A DNA stretch of 64,000 nucleotides from Siphonodentalium dalli. Its lineage: Eukaryota; Mollusca; Scaphopoda; Gadilida; Siphonodentaliidae. This document shows, piece after piece, positions 1 through 12,200 of this stretch. The stretch covers positions 202,700,978 to 202,764,977 of the forward strand of contig CP136066.1 of the NCBI GenBank assembly GCA_032622095.1, in the 5' to 3' direction. Within the stretch, counting starts at the first letter, position 1; the number at the start of each line of letters is the position of its first letter. The position numbers and the translations under genes are program-made. The notes under the pieces were generated by a model. The model was not told where the DNA came from. It made no database searches and worked only from the letters and a program-made list of their open reading frames with translations.

Positions 1-390
1 TCGGCTTTCGGTTAAAACGTAAACAAACAGAGAAACAAATCGATGTTTGTGTCAATCAACCGGAATATTCTATGTGTAATTTAACATTAAAGTTAGATTA
101 TTATACACCATTATGACCATAAGATGTAAGCCTTTCCGATGTATATAGCATCATGTATTGATTTGCTAGGTAAATCGAGTAAAATACACCACAAATTCCC
201 GCCACAGATCGTGGGCGTAAGTCGTGTCATAGGATTGGTATACAAGCGGTCTTGGACTAAAGACCGGCACCTCCATCCCAATATCTTAGCCGGTTTTAGT
301 ACGAGAAGACTTGGACTATCGGTGCACATGCATGTTAACAGTCACCAACAAAGTAGGAATACATTTACGAAGCGTCCGAAGAATAATAAT
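1..390. other. No gene recognised
   Basis: Short open frames occur on both strands, but none has a recognisable domain, repeat or splice pattern. I see no mobile-element terminus before the foldback that follows. Confidence 0.5.
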
Positions 391-743
391 TATGTTATAA
401 ACAAAATACACCCATAGTAGCCGACAATAACAAATTTTCACCACTCGTGGAATTGTGGTTTTAACCACTCGCCAAAGGCTCGTGGTTAAAACCACAATAC
501 CACTCGTGGTGAATTTTTTTTATTCTCGGCTACTATGGGTGTATTCTATATTTAAATACTGTGTAAGCTGTGCATGTGAGGTTCTCTGGAAGTCAGAACC
601 ATTCATTTAAAAAATACAATTATTTATACCATGACTCCCTATTGTACTGTGTACAAACATGCTATATAATAAATTTGTTCTGTACACCCTACTGTGTGTG
701 AACAGGAGTACGACCGTGGGTAACACGTTTCTACTGTGGGTAA
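391..743. repeat. Foldback element, CACCACTCGTGG family, copy A
   Basis: The palindromic core covers about 391-560. The outer arms pair cccatagtagccga with its reverse complement near 525-540, and the inner arms pair around caccactcgtgg. A shared tail containing 'accctactgtgtgtg' continues to about 743 and is also found behind copy B. No coding capacity is present, so this is best called a non-autonomous foldback (MITE-like) element. No target duplication could be assigned. Confidence 0.75.
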
Positions 744-1378
744 CACGTTTGAATGGCATTTCAGTGGTTAAGGTTTATACCCATAGTAGAACTACATCCG
801 TGTTGACCTTTCATTAACCTTCCGTGACCTCGATCAAAATGACTCTATTTTTAAAATGTAGCGCCTCGCGATGAAAACAATTTGATACTTTCGATTCAAT
901 TGAATATTATACTCACTAATGCGATAAAAACGAACAGTTAATTCCGTGGAAATCACATCCAGATCAACAAATTGAACATATATTTCAAGAAATAGACGTA
1001 AAAATCTCGAACAACAAACGGTGAATTTCAAAATGACTTTCGTGGTTTCCTGTTGACTGTACGGCGGAGAAAAAAAGTTCCCGCAATGTGTTATATTTAT
1101 ATTCATTAAATTCGTATTCCCATATATATTCGTGTTGTTTATTTATGGCGGTTTCATTACAGTTTATTGTGAATTGGATACAATGATACCATATTCGTAC
1201 AATTGAATGTTGACCTAATTCAATGTATCAATACGCCTTATCAGCTGTGATAGTGTACGTCGATGTACGGCCAAGTGTGAGGAACACAACGGGGATGATT
1301 GTGAATGGTGCGACAGAATCATCTTAATTTAAGTGGGTTTATTTCGATTTCATAGCATTTTTTGCTCCTGTACCGGTC
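744..1378. other. No gene recognised
   Basis: AT-rich sequence with short open frames only. I found no protein similarity that I can name and no clear repeat structure. Confidence 0.45.
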
Positions 1379-1655
1379 ATGGTATAAACAAAATACAAAC
1401 GTAGTGTTTCTGAATACCAAATTTACACCACTCGTGGGATTGATGATTTACCACACTCGCTAAAGCTCGTATGGTAAATCATCAATCCCACTCGTGGTGT
1501 AAATTTGGTATTCAGAAACACTACGTGTGTATTCTATATTTATACCATAATTGCCTATTCTATTGTGTATATAACACGTATTTTGTAAACTTCATCTTTA
1601 CACCCTACTGTGTGTATACAGATTCCTACTATGGGTAAAAAAATCTACTGTGTGT
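1379..1655. repeat. Foldback element, CACCACTCGTGG family, copy B
   Basis: The palindrome at 1379-1549 starts with tggtataaac and ends with its counterpart tataccat. Its arms keep the caccactcgtgg block of copy A, but much of the remaining arm sequence differs from copy A while still pairing with its own opposite arm. A tail similar to that of copy A follows to about 1655. Confidence 0.75.
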
Positions 1656-1982
1656 GTAAATGTACAAACGTAATTACATGTGTTAAGTTCCTATGTCACA
1701 CTCATTTATAATTGGAGATTGTTGTGATATCAATAGGATATGAGGAAAATTGCTTGCATTTCAATCAAATGAAACATTCTAGTGTTATATGAACTAGGAA
1801 ACACATGAAAGGTAATATCAAGTAACTGATGGCTCGGAAACAGGCCGACGTCATGGTGTAACTCTGTATCATTACGCGTGACGCACATTCATTACAGCTT
1901 CGTGTTTGTGTCTCTTGTTGAGGATACACATTAATATTAAACAGCGGAGTAGTTGATTTCGCGGTACAAATCAAAAATAATA
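1656..1982. other. No gene recognised
   Basis: Only short frames without recognisable features are seen here. Confidence 0.4.
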
Positions 1983-2080
1983 ATTATGGCATAAATAAAA
2001 TACACCCACAATTCCACTCGTGCATGGTGAAAATTTTATACTATATATCGGCTACTATGGGTGTATTCTATGTATATCCT
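1983..2080. repeat. Truncated foldback, CACCACTCGTGG family, copy C
   Basis: The ends resemble copies A and B (aaaatacaccca on the left, ggctactatgggtgtattct on the right), but the central hairpin is mostly missing. This is a short deletion derivative of the same family. Confidence 0.6.
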
Positions 2081-2149
2081 CTCCATCTTATATATTTATA
2101 TTATGCACCTGGAACAGAAATAATTTCAATCGTTATGATACAGTGCGCA

Positions 2150-2377
2150 CGCCTTGAAATAGTGTCTGTCATTTGCAGAATGAGGTCCCCAGAGGGTGAA
2201 TTTAGTTATGCTACCGCTAGCATCACCAAATTCACCCTCTGGGAACCTCATTCTGCCCATGTGTAAGCAGAATGAGGTCCCCAGAGGGTGATTTTGGTGA
2301 TGCTAGCGGTAGCATCACTAAATTCACCCTCTGGGGACCTCATTCTGAAAATGACAGACACCCTATTTCAAGGCTTG
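2150..2377. mobile_element. Palindromic hAT-like MITE, copy 1
   Basis: The outer arms read gccttgaaatagtgtctgtc on the left and its reverse complement on the right. Inside are two smaller palindromes, each bounded by gcagaatgaggtccccagag and its complement. The terminal base pattern is slightly decayed on the left, and unlike two other copies in this window no exact 8-bp target duplication is visible. It carries no coding sequence. Confidence 0.8.
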
Positions 2378-2730
2378 TTTGTAAGTCCTTCAGAGTCCTT
2401 TATGTATTCCCTTAAAAAGCTTAGGTTTGTTAGAAAATAGCTGAACACAATATCAACAAAAGCACCACTGCGTGTGACGTGCAATACAAATGTTATCAAA
2501 TCAAGTAATTCTAAGTCAAATTTATTAACTTATGAAACAACTTTGGACCGAACCCATATTGAACAAGAGCACGCCATCGGGGCGTGGCATAATTCGCCAG
2601 TTTCTGGAGTAGAGTGGGGCAAGGTTTAATCCATTTGTTTGAAACCTTTGAATTAAGACGAAATAATAACAGAAATAAAACACAATAACTGAAGTCAGTG
2701 TGAAAACAATTTGAAAAATATTTATTTTCG
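2378..2730. repeat. Dispersed repeat, partner of 55915-56030
   Basis: About 2575-2680 contains a stretch (ccccactctactccagaaac on the opposite strand) that recurs in inverted orientation at about 55915-56030, with matching flanks of roughly 100 bp. The remainder is featureless. Nothing suggests a gene. Confidence 0.5.
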
Positions 2731-3730
2731 GCTATTTTCAGGCAAAAAAATCCTATAACTCTGGCAAAAATGTCGAATCGGACTCAAATTCGAACTTGAC
2801 CTGCAAAATCATGTAGACAGAACGAATATTTGAACTTGATCTGTATGCCAAATTTGGTTCAGTTCCCTCGATTCAATCTAAAGTTATCATCTGGAAACCG
2901 CATACCAGGTAAAATCTAAGTCGAAAAAGAGACATAACTCAGTCAAAATCATGCGAACGAAACCCATATTCGAACTTGATTTGTATTTTGGGGTGGTAAA
3001 CTAATATACCAAATTTGGTTCAGTTCATTTGATTCAATCTAAAGTTATCATTCGGAAACCAAAAGCGGACGGACGACGGACGGGCGACGGACGGACGGAT
3101 AACCCATTTACATTATACGACCGTTTTTTTTCTCAAACGGGCGTATAAAAACCCATATTGAGAAACACGCATACCAACTTTAGCTCCGATTATATAATCC
3201 AAACCAGTGTTATCGGTTTGAAACCAAACAAACTATTATCAAACCATGCAATTTCAAAAAGGAACGTAACACTTAAGTCCAATAACTCAACAACAATTAA
3301 GAGCATCGCTTTGATGTGGGCAAAAACGCCAAATTCCTTACTTAAGTTGTGTTATTAGATGTGGTAAACATGCAGCATATAACTTTGGTCCTGATCAACA
3401 AATTAAAACTGGAGTTATCGGTCGGAAACAAAAATGTTATAAAATCGGGTAAATTTTAAGTCGAAAAAGGGCCGCAACTCATGTCAAAATAATTAGACCG
3501 AACCCATATTCAAACTTGGTTTGCATGTTTGGTTAAGAAACACACATACCAGCTTTGGTTCTGATAAAATAATCAAAATATTCGGCCTTTGGTGTAAAAA
3601 CAACAAATTCCATACTAAATACTGGTTAAAATATCAAACTATATATATCAGAAAAGAAAATTGTGTCGGCTTTTGGTCTGATATATCCAGCTACTATGTC
3701 AGGCATACAATTTCCAAATGTTAAAAATTT
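2731..3730. repeat. Degenerate tandem repeat, 'aaatttggttcag' family
   Basis: Diverged units of roughly 150-200 bp repeat phrases such as ccaaatttggttcagtt, gaacttgatttgta and 'gaaacc'. There is a short (ggacgacgga) run near 3068-3100 and an aaacgggcgtat motif near 3135. The same family reappears at about 49.2-50.4, 52.5-53.8 and 55.4-55.9 kb. The short frames inside it are by-products of the repeat. Confidence 0.65.
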
Positions 3731-3800
3731 TGGCGACAATGAATTTGGGTGGGACACCAGTCATTACCACGTTGTCATGCATGTTGCACGTCCATGTATA

Positions 3801-4055
3801 CAAGCCTTGAAATAGGGTGTCTGTCATTTGCAGAATGAGGTCCCCAGAGGGTGAATTTAGTTATGCTACCCCGCATAGCGGGCTAGCATCACCACAATCA
3901 CCCTCTGGGAACCTCATTCTGCCGAGGTGTAAGCAGAATGAGGTCCCCAGAGGGTGAATTTGGTGATGCTAGCCCGCTATGCGGGGGTAGCATCACTAAA
4001 TTCACCCTCTGGGGACCTCATTCTGCAAATGACAGACACTCTATTTCAAGGCTTG
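3801..4055. mobile_element. Palindromic hAT-like MITE, copy 2, with 8-bp TSD
   Basis: The element runs from caagccttgaaatagggtgt to its reverse complement and is flanked by an exact direct repeat catgtata at 3793-3800 and 4056-4063. Inside are two palindromes with a gctagcccgc/gcgggctagc type centre, separated by a short spacer. An 8-bp duplication is the usual hAT signature, so mobilisation by a hAT-type transposase is inferred. No transposase is encoded here. Confidence 0.88.
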
Positions 4056-4198
4056 CATGTATATGAGAATACAGTGTATATAGTGAGAATAACTATTATA
4101 TGAGTAGCTGCAAATTGTGTTGGTTTACGGAATTATCAAACATTTAACCAGTACGATAGTAATAACTGACTTTAAAGATACATAATCCGAATTAACGC

Positions 4199-4290
4199 TC
4201 TTAAATTTTCTTTGGCTTCGGAGGTAAAATATATTTGATTCGAGTCGAGGAACCCGCCCATCAAATTAGCAGATTACATTTCACCACCTG
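4199..4290. repeat. Fragment of the TTAA/AGGTACTC foldback family
   Basis: The stretch around tttctttggcttcggaggta and gattcgagtcgaggaaccc matches the arm of the fuller element at 22263-22731. Neither terminus is preserved. Confidence 0.6.
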
Positions 4291-4420
4291 GAATACTTGG
4301 CTATAACCTACCAAATAATAAGTAATAACACGTTTTGGAAAAAGTTTATATAAGGGTTGACAGTGGTTATCATTATGTTTGGGTAATTAATCGATTATGA
4401 TAACTAAAGCGTCTTATGAA

Positions 4421-4468
4421 GTGTTGTCGCTGCTGTTGTTGTTGTTTTGTTGTTGTTGTTGTTGTTGT
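4421..4468. repeat. GTT trinucleotide microsatellite
   Basis: A nearly pure (gtt)n run of about 48 bp with a few interruptions. Confidence 0.9.
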
Positions 4469-5471
4469 AATCTGATGATATATATGGGGACCATCGAATC
4501 AGATTGTGTACGTTTTACTGTGGGGCTAAAACCGCTCTTAACGCGCATTACTCAACTGGCTGATCAAGCCGGTCGCAATTAACGGTATATATAGGTCAAA
4601 AACCGCCACAATCAAAAGCACATCACTCATCTGAACGATCGAATAAAATCGCTCTAATTTACCGATAGCGTGCATCACTCAGTATGGACGATCATATGAA
4701 TGGCTCGTAGAAATCTACGAACACGGAGAACTTTTAAATTAGGACCCTCTAGTGATGAAAAATCTGTCCATAGCTCCGCATCCGAATGTTTTAAAATGTG
4801 CGAAACATCGCTATTAATTAACACGAAGTCACGTTTTTGTCAAATTTGTGCATGTGGATATCTTTGACCGATCAAGGTAAATGCTGCCTGGTGCATGGTC
4901 ATTACAGTGGCCGGGCACCGTCTGGCACTGTCAGGCGTGTCTCACTTATATTTATATGTCTTATATACTTAAACGCCATGAACTGGGTTGAATAAAACAT
5001 TTTAATATTTACCTCATATAATTGAATAGCCAGTGTATTCCTTAAAAAGGTTAGTATATCATGACACGAACCATTAACAATTAGTCTGCATGACTGGCCG
5101 GATAACAATTCTGCAGGTAGTTTTGTCAACAACAATTCTGAAAATAGTCAGCATTTAATATAGCATGTCCATTCTTTTCATGCTTTTGACAATGAGCCCC
5201 GGGATTTCATGTTCAGTTCGGGCGTCATTGGCGATAAGTAGTGCTTAGTATAATCGTACCATATAAACCTATATATCAAGACAAATCTCCTTCCAGGGGG
5301 AACGACTATATAATAGAAAATAGAAATTGGATATAAAAAGACCTTTTATTATATTATTATGATTTCTTGTCAAATTATATTGAATCCTTGTTCACATAAA
5401 GAGATATAATTAGCACACCTACCATTCAGTATGGTGCATCTCTGACATGTTATAGTTGTTTGGTTTCGAGA
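4469..5471. other. No gene recognised
   Basis: Roughly 1 kb of AT-rich DNA with only short frames. No domain, terminal repeat or RNA gene could be supported. Confidence 0.45.
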
Positions 5472-5613
5472 GGGTTTTATTTTATTTTATTTTGTATAGT
5501 TAAAACTGGAATAGACAGGGGGTAGTAACAAATTTGCAGGAAGGTTTTTATTTTATTTTATTTTGTATAGTTAAAACTGGAATAGACAGGGGGTAGTAAC
5601 AAATTTGCAGGAA
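5472..5613. repeat. Two-copy 71-bp tandem duplication
   Basis: A unit containing tttattttattttgtatag, gacagggggtagtaac and ttgcaggaagg is repeated head to tail with a 71-bp period and almost no divergence, indicating a recent local duplication. Confidence 0.85.
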
Positions 5614-5739
5614 GGCATGTCGGGGTGTGTGTGTGAATGGAGGCAAAAAACAACCTCATGTTTTACAACCTCAGGCAATTTTTTTACTGAAGACCTTTTG
5701 TGGTTATATTTGACATTTGAAACAGTTCAAAACAGTTGG

Positions 5740-6480
5740 AAATAACATACCTAACACCAACATTAGTTGGAAATTTCACACCAACAATAGGTTGAAAACT
5801 TGAAATTGTTCTTGTAGTTTGATTTTCCAACAATTAATTAATGGGGAATTTGATGTTTTTAGACCAACATTTCCATATTTTCCTGCTTTCGGTAAACATT
5901 TTACTGAAATGTCCATCAGCTGGAATTTTCCAACCTTAGGGCGGGTGTCAGGTTGGAAATCTCCAACACTTGGAAAGCTTGAGGCCATTCTTGGTGATAG
6001 GATTTTTACGGTTGACAGACGGAGCCAGAGGGAGGAACATAATCCACCGGGCTGATTGCAGAAATACTCTAGTCGTATAGTCTATAGTCGTATAGCTGCA
6101 GTCAAATTCACGGTGCGAGACGATTTTAAAATCTGAACATGAAAATCACAAAATCCTATATCACCCAGACTGGCCTCAAGCTTTCCAAGTGTTGGAAATT
6201 TCCAACCTGACACCCCACTAAGGTTGGAAAATTTCAAACTGATTACCATTTCAGTCAAATATTTTGACCAAATTGCAATATTAGGAAAATATTGTTTTCT
6301 TAAATTATAAATAGCTCTTTCTGACTAGCCACGGGGGAGGAACGAGCATACAAGCTTTCCAAGTGTTGGGAGAAATTACCAACCTCACCCCCCCCCCCCC
6401 ATGGCCATTCAGTTAAATGTTGGCCAAAAGTAGGAAAATATGCCAAATTTTGGTCTAAAAACAACAAAAGTTCAAACTAA
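5740..6480. repeat. Local repeat cluster, 'gtgttggaaatttccaacct' family
   Basis: One copy at about 5770-5992 is inverted relative to copies at about 6163-6330 and 6350-6480. They share ctttccaagtgttgg, ttccaacct and aggaaaatat motifs. Another diverged copy lies at about 33740-33965. The open frames across the first copy come from the repeat and show no protein family. Confidence 0.7.
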
Positions 6481-6719
6481 TGTTGTGTTATGTACCTACC
6501 CCCTCCCCTTGTCACCAGGTCCCCGGAGGTAGGTGTGCGTATTTCGCAAGACGAGCACCTAAATATATATATATATCTTTATTCCTCCATATAATGAAGA
6601 GCATATATATAAACATCTATATCTATATTTGCGAATGTCTGTCTGTGTTCTATAGAAATTCACAGGGGACCATCTAGATGATGCCAAAGAGGTCTACTAT
6701 GAGTAACTTTTTACGAGAA

Positions 6720-7460
6720 AGATAATGGTCGGGGTTAAAATTTTCTAAAGTGACGCCGTTGTTGTCAGGGGCAGAAAAGGGGGAGGGGCAGAAAAAAAAA
6801 TTGTCGGCGATTGCCACGAAACTTATATATAATCATCCCCATACTATGAGGAATCTAATGGTGTGTTTTAAATATGGCAAAAGTCGCGCCGTTCGCGTCA
6901 GGGGTGCCCGGAAGGGAGAGGGGCAGAATTGTTTTCTGTCGCCGATTGCCACGAAACTTACATATAATCATCCCCATGATATGAAGAATCCAACGGTGTG
7001 GTTTAAATATGTCAAAAGTGGCGTCGTTCGAGTCAGATTTGCACGAATGGGGAGAGGGGCACCAAAATTGATAAAACTAATTTTAGCGCCGATTTCCACC
7101 AAATTGATATATATTCTTCTTCATGATACAAGGAATCTAATTGTGCGATTTAACAACGCCAAATTGTTGTCGTTTGGATAAGAGATTGGGAGGGGGTGGG
7201 CACTAAATTTGATAATAATTGGTTTAGTCGCCGATTGCCACCACACTTAAACAAAAGCATCCCCATGGTATGATGAGTCTAATGGTGTGGCTTATATCTG
7301 TCAAGTGTGGCCTCATTCGAATCAGGGGTGTATTGAAAGGGACAGGGGCACCAAAATTGATGCACAATTTTTTTGGCGCCAATTTCCACCAAATTGATAC
7401 ACGTTCTTATCCATGATACGAGGAATCTGATCGTGTGATTTAAAGACGCCATATATAGTG
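6720..7460. repeat. Tandem repeat of about 140-150 bp, five diverged units
   Basis: Successive units share gattgccacgaaactta or a related 'tttccaccaaattgata' phrase, then 'atgagaatctaat'-like sequence and a 'ggggagaggggca' block. Landmarks fall near 6813, 6951, 7093, 7231 and 7383. A 143-residue open frame at 6750-7181 simply follows the repeat. Related single units occur at 12690-13010. Confidence 0.75.
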
Positions 7461-7494
7461 GTGCTGTTTAGGTGAGAGATGGGGATGCAACTTT

Positions 7495-8470
7495 ATTTTG
7501 TATATTAAATGATCATTGGAGCAATTAAATATGCAATTATTGGGGTCCTAACCCCTTCCGATCCCTCAAAAATTCGATTTTACAGAACGCAGTACAAAAT
7601 TTTACAAAAAATCACAATTGGGATTCTAGTCATATTTCAACAAGAAATGAAAAGGAACATTGTAATGTAAGTGAGGCATATCATTACCTATGAATATTCC
7701 AAATCTCTGGAACCATAAATATTACCTTGGCTCAAAATGGCTGCGAAAATGGCCGCCAAAATATGGAAAATGGTAAATATTGCCCCAGGGTGTCCTGCAA
7801 TCGCTTACAAGTTGTGGTTGATGTACACAATTGGCTAATCTGTTTTCTATACATCGCATACTAACATGTCTGATGCACCATGGATCATTTTTACTATTGT
7901 CACCACTGACATCACCAGAAATATTGGATTTTTCTCTCACAAACTTGACATAAATATCGGCAAAAATTCACTTTTCAGGGTTGGACCATTTGTTCAAGTA
8001 ACATGTAACTATCTTTGGATTGAAAGGTGTTTATTGTTTTGGTCTATCTTAAATGTGTCACACTACGGTGTTTATAGACTAAATTGCTCAAGATGGCTTC
8101 CAAAATGGCAACCAAATTTGTTAAAAGTTAAAGTATCCCGAACATTATTCTCTGCGTTATCCGAAAAAGGTGGCAAATTGTGACTCACTTGGTTATTGTA
8201 CGTGTTAGTTACAATGTAATTAACTGACAACTACGTTCTATTATGTTTGTCTCAGTTCCGTATGGGGCATGACAAATTCATTTTAAAGTTGCAGTATGGA
8301 ATTTTGCGGAGAACCTCTTTTGTGATTCTGGCCATATTATTGAAAGGAAATGGGCAGAACTTTGAGACGGAACTGAGATGAACCATGATATGTGGGTATT
8401 CTGACCCATTATGATAAAAATTTATCAACTGGATGCAGGGTGGAAGCCAAGATGACAGCCAGGGAGTTAC
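7495..8470. repeat. Left terminal arm of the giant foldback
   Basis: About 975 bp pairing with 10839-11796. Short indels and scattered substitutions distinguish the arms; one example is a 7-bp indel close to the terminus. Frames seen here are mirrored on the opposite strand of the other arm and are not regarded as genes. Confidence 0.8.
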
Positions 8471-9106
8471 TCTATGATAATAGATGAGGATAATAGGTAG
8501 TAGATAATACAGGGAGTTATTGTATGGTCATGAATGATGTGTGGGTATATATGGAGTGCCCTGTTGGTAACGGTGGGACGTATATTTATATATGTTGTGG
8601 ATGTGTTATCATTGGTGGTGTATGGGGAGTAGATTTATTATCATGGATGGCGTGTATGAGTATGGCAAGTATGGAACTTATGAGTGGTCGTATGTGCGGA
8701 TATTGGTATATCTGGAAGGGCACGCCATTGGTGGTGTGCATACGTATACCTGGATTGACTCCATGGTCATGGGTATGGCGAATATGTATACACGTAGTGG
8801 CTGTATGGTCCATGGTGAGGTGAATATGTATACAATGAGTGACTGTATGATCGTGAATGTAGTGAATATGTATACATACAGTGACTATATGTGTCGGTGT
8901 AGGTGTATACCCGGTGTTCAAGCATGGTGACTCGTGGCTGTATCGTCATTTGTGGTATGTACGGGTATAACCAAGTATGGCTGTATGATCAGGTGTACTA
9001 GTACATGTACGTGTATAAAGTGGGTGACTATGTTGTCATTTGTGTGGTGGTGTTTATGTACATATGGAGTGACTGGAGTAATGGGTGGGTTGTACATGTG
9101 TACCTT
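8471..9106. repeat. 42-bp minisatellite, left array (about 15 units)
   Basis: Units contain gtatacaatgagtgactgta and a 'tggtgaatat' phrase, with a 42-bp period best seen around 8820-8905. Because 42 is a multiple of three, open frames of about 100 residues with a 14-residue period arise on both strands. Confidence 0.8.
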
Positions 9107-9191
9107 GGGTGGCTATCGCTTTCCACAATAACTCAATGATATGTTAATCAATAGAGAGGTCATGTCATATCGTGGAAAGCGATAGCCACCC
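9107..9191. repeat. Central inverted repeat of the giant foldback
   Basis: Two perfect 20-bp arms, gggtggctatcgctttccac and its complement, are separated by 45 bp. They mark the point at which the minisatellite changes orientation. Confidence 0.9.
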
Positions 9192-10838
9192 ATTAGCACA
9201 CAGTCATTACATATATACATAAACACCACAGCCATTACAATATAGTGACCCACTGACTACATGTACACCTGACCCATGACCACGGGTGACCATACAGCCA
9301 CGCATCACAGTGCAGGCACACCGGGTATACTCCAAAACATGACCCATAACCATATAGTCACTCATTGTATACCCATTCATCTCACCATTGGCCACAAGGT
9401 CATCCCCTGTATACCTATTCTCCAAACGCATGGTCAAATAGTCAATCAATATATACATCAACACCACAACAATGACCATAAAGTCACTCCGGTATACATA
9501 TGCACATCACCAATGGCCATATAGCCACTCGCTTCATACACATACCCTCACCCATGTTACCTGGTATATTCCTTCACCTGACCTGTGGCCATATAGTCAC
9601 CCCGTGTGTACCTATTCAAAACATTCATACACGATCATGGTCAATCCTTGTATATATATTCACCTCAACATTGGCCATGTCAATCCCTGTATCCCTATTT
9701 GTCACACCATAGCCGAATAGCCACTCAAGATATACTAATACACACAGCCATGTCAGTATAGTCACTCCATGTATGCATATGCACCTCATCCATGGCCATA
9801 TAGCCACTCGCTATATACACATATCCCTCGCCCATGGCAATAAAGCAACACGTGTGTGTACTGGTATAACCTACACGTGATGATACCGAGACGAGTCACC
9901 AAACAAGAACACCAGGTGCATGTATACTCATACGCCTGTCACCCCCTGTATAGCTGTTCATTACATTTATGATCAGACTGTCACTACTTGTATACCTACA
10001 TGTACTCATATCACCATTAACCATACAGTCACTACCTGTATACCTATTCGACACACATAGTCATATAACCACTCGATATACATATGCAGCCCACCCTAGA
10101 CCATAGATTCACTCCAGGTATACATGTAAACCTCAGTAATGCCCATTCAGCCCTTCCAGATATACAAAAAATATACGACCACTCAAACAATCCATACTTG
10201 CATATACACCTCACACATGACAATTCAGCAATTCACTGTATAATCATACACGCCATCCATGATAATACAACTAAGCCCTATACACCCACCAATGATAATA
10301 CATCCACGAGATATATAAATATACATCCCACCCGTTACCACAAGGACACTCCCTATGTACCCACACGCTCGATAATGTCCACCCAGCTTAATCCAGGTAT
10401 TCATATTCAATCATGACCGTACAGTCATTCCATGTATACCTATACACATTACCCGTAACCATAAAATCACTACCTATTTATCCACACACCCCATCCATGA
10501 TCATACAGACAACACATGTACATCCCACCCATGACCTTACAGTCACTCCATATATACATAATCAACACATAGATGACCATGTAGCTATATCCATACACCA
10601 CACCAATGACCGGGTGCACCCGTGCTGGATATACACAATCATACACCATACAGTCACTACATGCATACCGATTCACCCCACACCTGACCATGACCTCTCC
10701 CTGTATACCTAGATGCATCTTACCATGGACAACTCACTCATAACCATATAGTCACTCATTGTATACCTACTCACATCAGTCATGACATACAATAACTCCC
10801 TGTATACCTATTCACCTCACATATGATCACAGAGTAAC
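9192..10838. repeat. 42-bp minisatellite, right array (about 39 units)
   Basis: The inverted counterpart of the left array. Typical units carry ccatatagtcactc and tgtatacctattcacctc. The array is about 2.6 times longer than the left one, so copy number has changed independently on the two sides. Repeat-derived frames cover much of it, and none has a recognisable domain. Confidence 0.8.
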
Positions 10839-11796
10839 TCCCTGGCTACGGTCTTGGCATCCACACTGTATCCTGTTGACATTTTTTTTTATCATAATGG
10901 ACCAGAATAGCCAAAGATTATGGTCCATCTCAGTTCTGTCTCAAAGTTCTGCCCACTTTCTTTCAATAAATATGGCCAAAATCACAAAAGAGGTTCTCGG
11001 CAAAATTACATACTTTAAAATGAATTTGTCATGCCCCATACGGAACTGGGACAACTGGGAATAGAACATGTAGTTGTTAGTTAATTAACTAACACGTGTA
11101 ATAACCAAGTGAGTTACAATTTGCTACCTTTTCGGATAATGCAGAGAATGTTCGGGATATATGTAAAAAATTACTATTTTACATATTTGGTTGCCATTTT
11201 GGAAGCCATCTTGAGCAATTTGGTCTATAAACACCGTAGTGTGACACATTTATGATAGACCAAAACAATAAACACCTTTCAATCCAAAGATAGTTATATT
11301 TTACGTGAAAAAATGGTCCAAACCTGAAAACTGAATTTTTGCCAATATTTATGTCAAGTTTGTGAGAGAAAAGTCCAATATTTTTGACGATGTCAGTGGT
11401 GAAAATAGTAACAATTAACCATGGTGCATCAGACATGTTAGTATTCAATGTATATAATGCAGAATAGCCAATTGTGTACATCAACACAACTTGTAAGCGA
11501 TTGCAGGACACGCAGGTGTAATATTTACCATTTTCCATATTTTGGCGGCCATATTGGCAGCCATTTTGAGCCAAAGTAAGAATTTTTGTTCCAGTAATTT
11601 GGAATAATCATAGGTAATGATATGCCTCACTTACATTACAAAGTTCTGTTCATTTATTGTTGAAATATGTGAAATTTTATACCGCATTCTGTACAATCGA
11701 ATTTTTGAGGGATCGGAAAGGGTTAGGACCCCAATAATTGCATATTTAATTGCTCCAATGATCATTTAATATACAAAACACAAAATAAAGTTGCAT
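10839..11796. repeat. Right terminal arm of the giant foldback
   Basis: Reverse complement of the left arm over its whole length. The terminus tgcaacttt-type motif lies at 11787-11796. A 131-residue frame on the minus strand at 11179-11574 corresponds to a frame in the left arm and has no known domain. Confidence 0.8.
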
Positions 11797-12200
11797 TACT
11801 CAAACAGTTCCAAACAGCATGAATTGATCTAGAAGATATTTGTGAAAAAATGTCATATTTTCAACTTCTGGCGGTCATTTTGGTGGCCATCTTGGATGGT
11901 GAGTTTCAATTTTGGCCCATAAAAGTGTCATTATGTCTTATCTTCACGAAAATATATACATTTATATACATTTTACAAGATTTTCCAGCTATAATTTTCA
12001 TAAAAATGGCTCACTTATAGTTCTAGAAAATGGATCGGGTTGTGGGGGGGGGGGGGGGTACAAGTCTCGTTATTATCAGAAAACGACATGAATATATATT
12101 TCGTAAGTTGATCGTATCGATTTGGGGATGTATTGGTTGTAATAGTGCAACGTTCCATGGGTGTGCGCGCATACACACACGTTGGACGAATGCAGTCATG
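11797..12200. other. No gene; poly-G tract
   Basis: Contains a G homopolymer of about 18 bp near 12041-12058 and a short gcgcgc/acacac run near 12165-12180. No gene is evident. Confidence 0.5.

Larger units (their letters stand above)
7495..11796. mobile_element. Giant foldback element, 4.3 kb, with minisatellite core
   Basis: The outer arms at about 7495-8470 and 10839-11796 are near reverse complements over roughly 950 bp. For example, ggggtcctaaccccttccga on the left matches its complement near 11715-11735. The ends read atgcaactttattttg and its complement. Between the arms a 42-bp minisatellite runs in opposite directions on either side of a perfect 20-bp inverted repeat (9107-9126 and 9172-9191). 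This architecture resembles FB or Galileo type foldback transposons. No transposase-like frame is present and no target duplication was found. Confidence 0.8.

Noticed and set aside
6750-7181. 143-residue plus-strand frame
   Set aside because: It spans three units of a tandem repeat, and its residues repeat with the DNA period.
8524-10718. Open frames of 60-112 residues on both strands
   Set aside because: They follow the 42-bp minisatellite (14 codons per unit) and appear on both strands without domain features.
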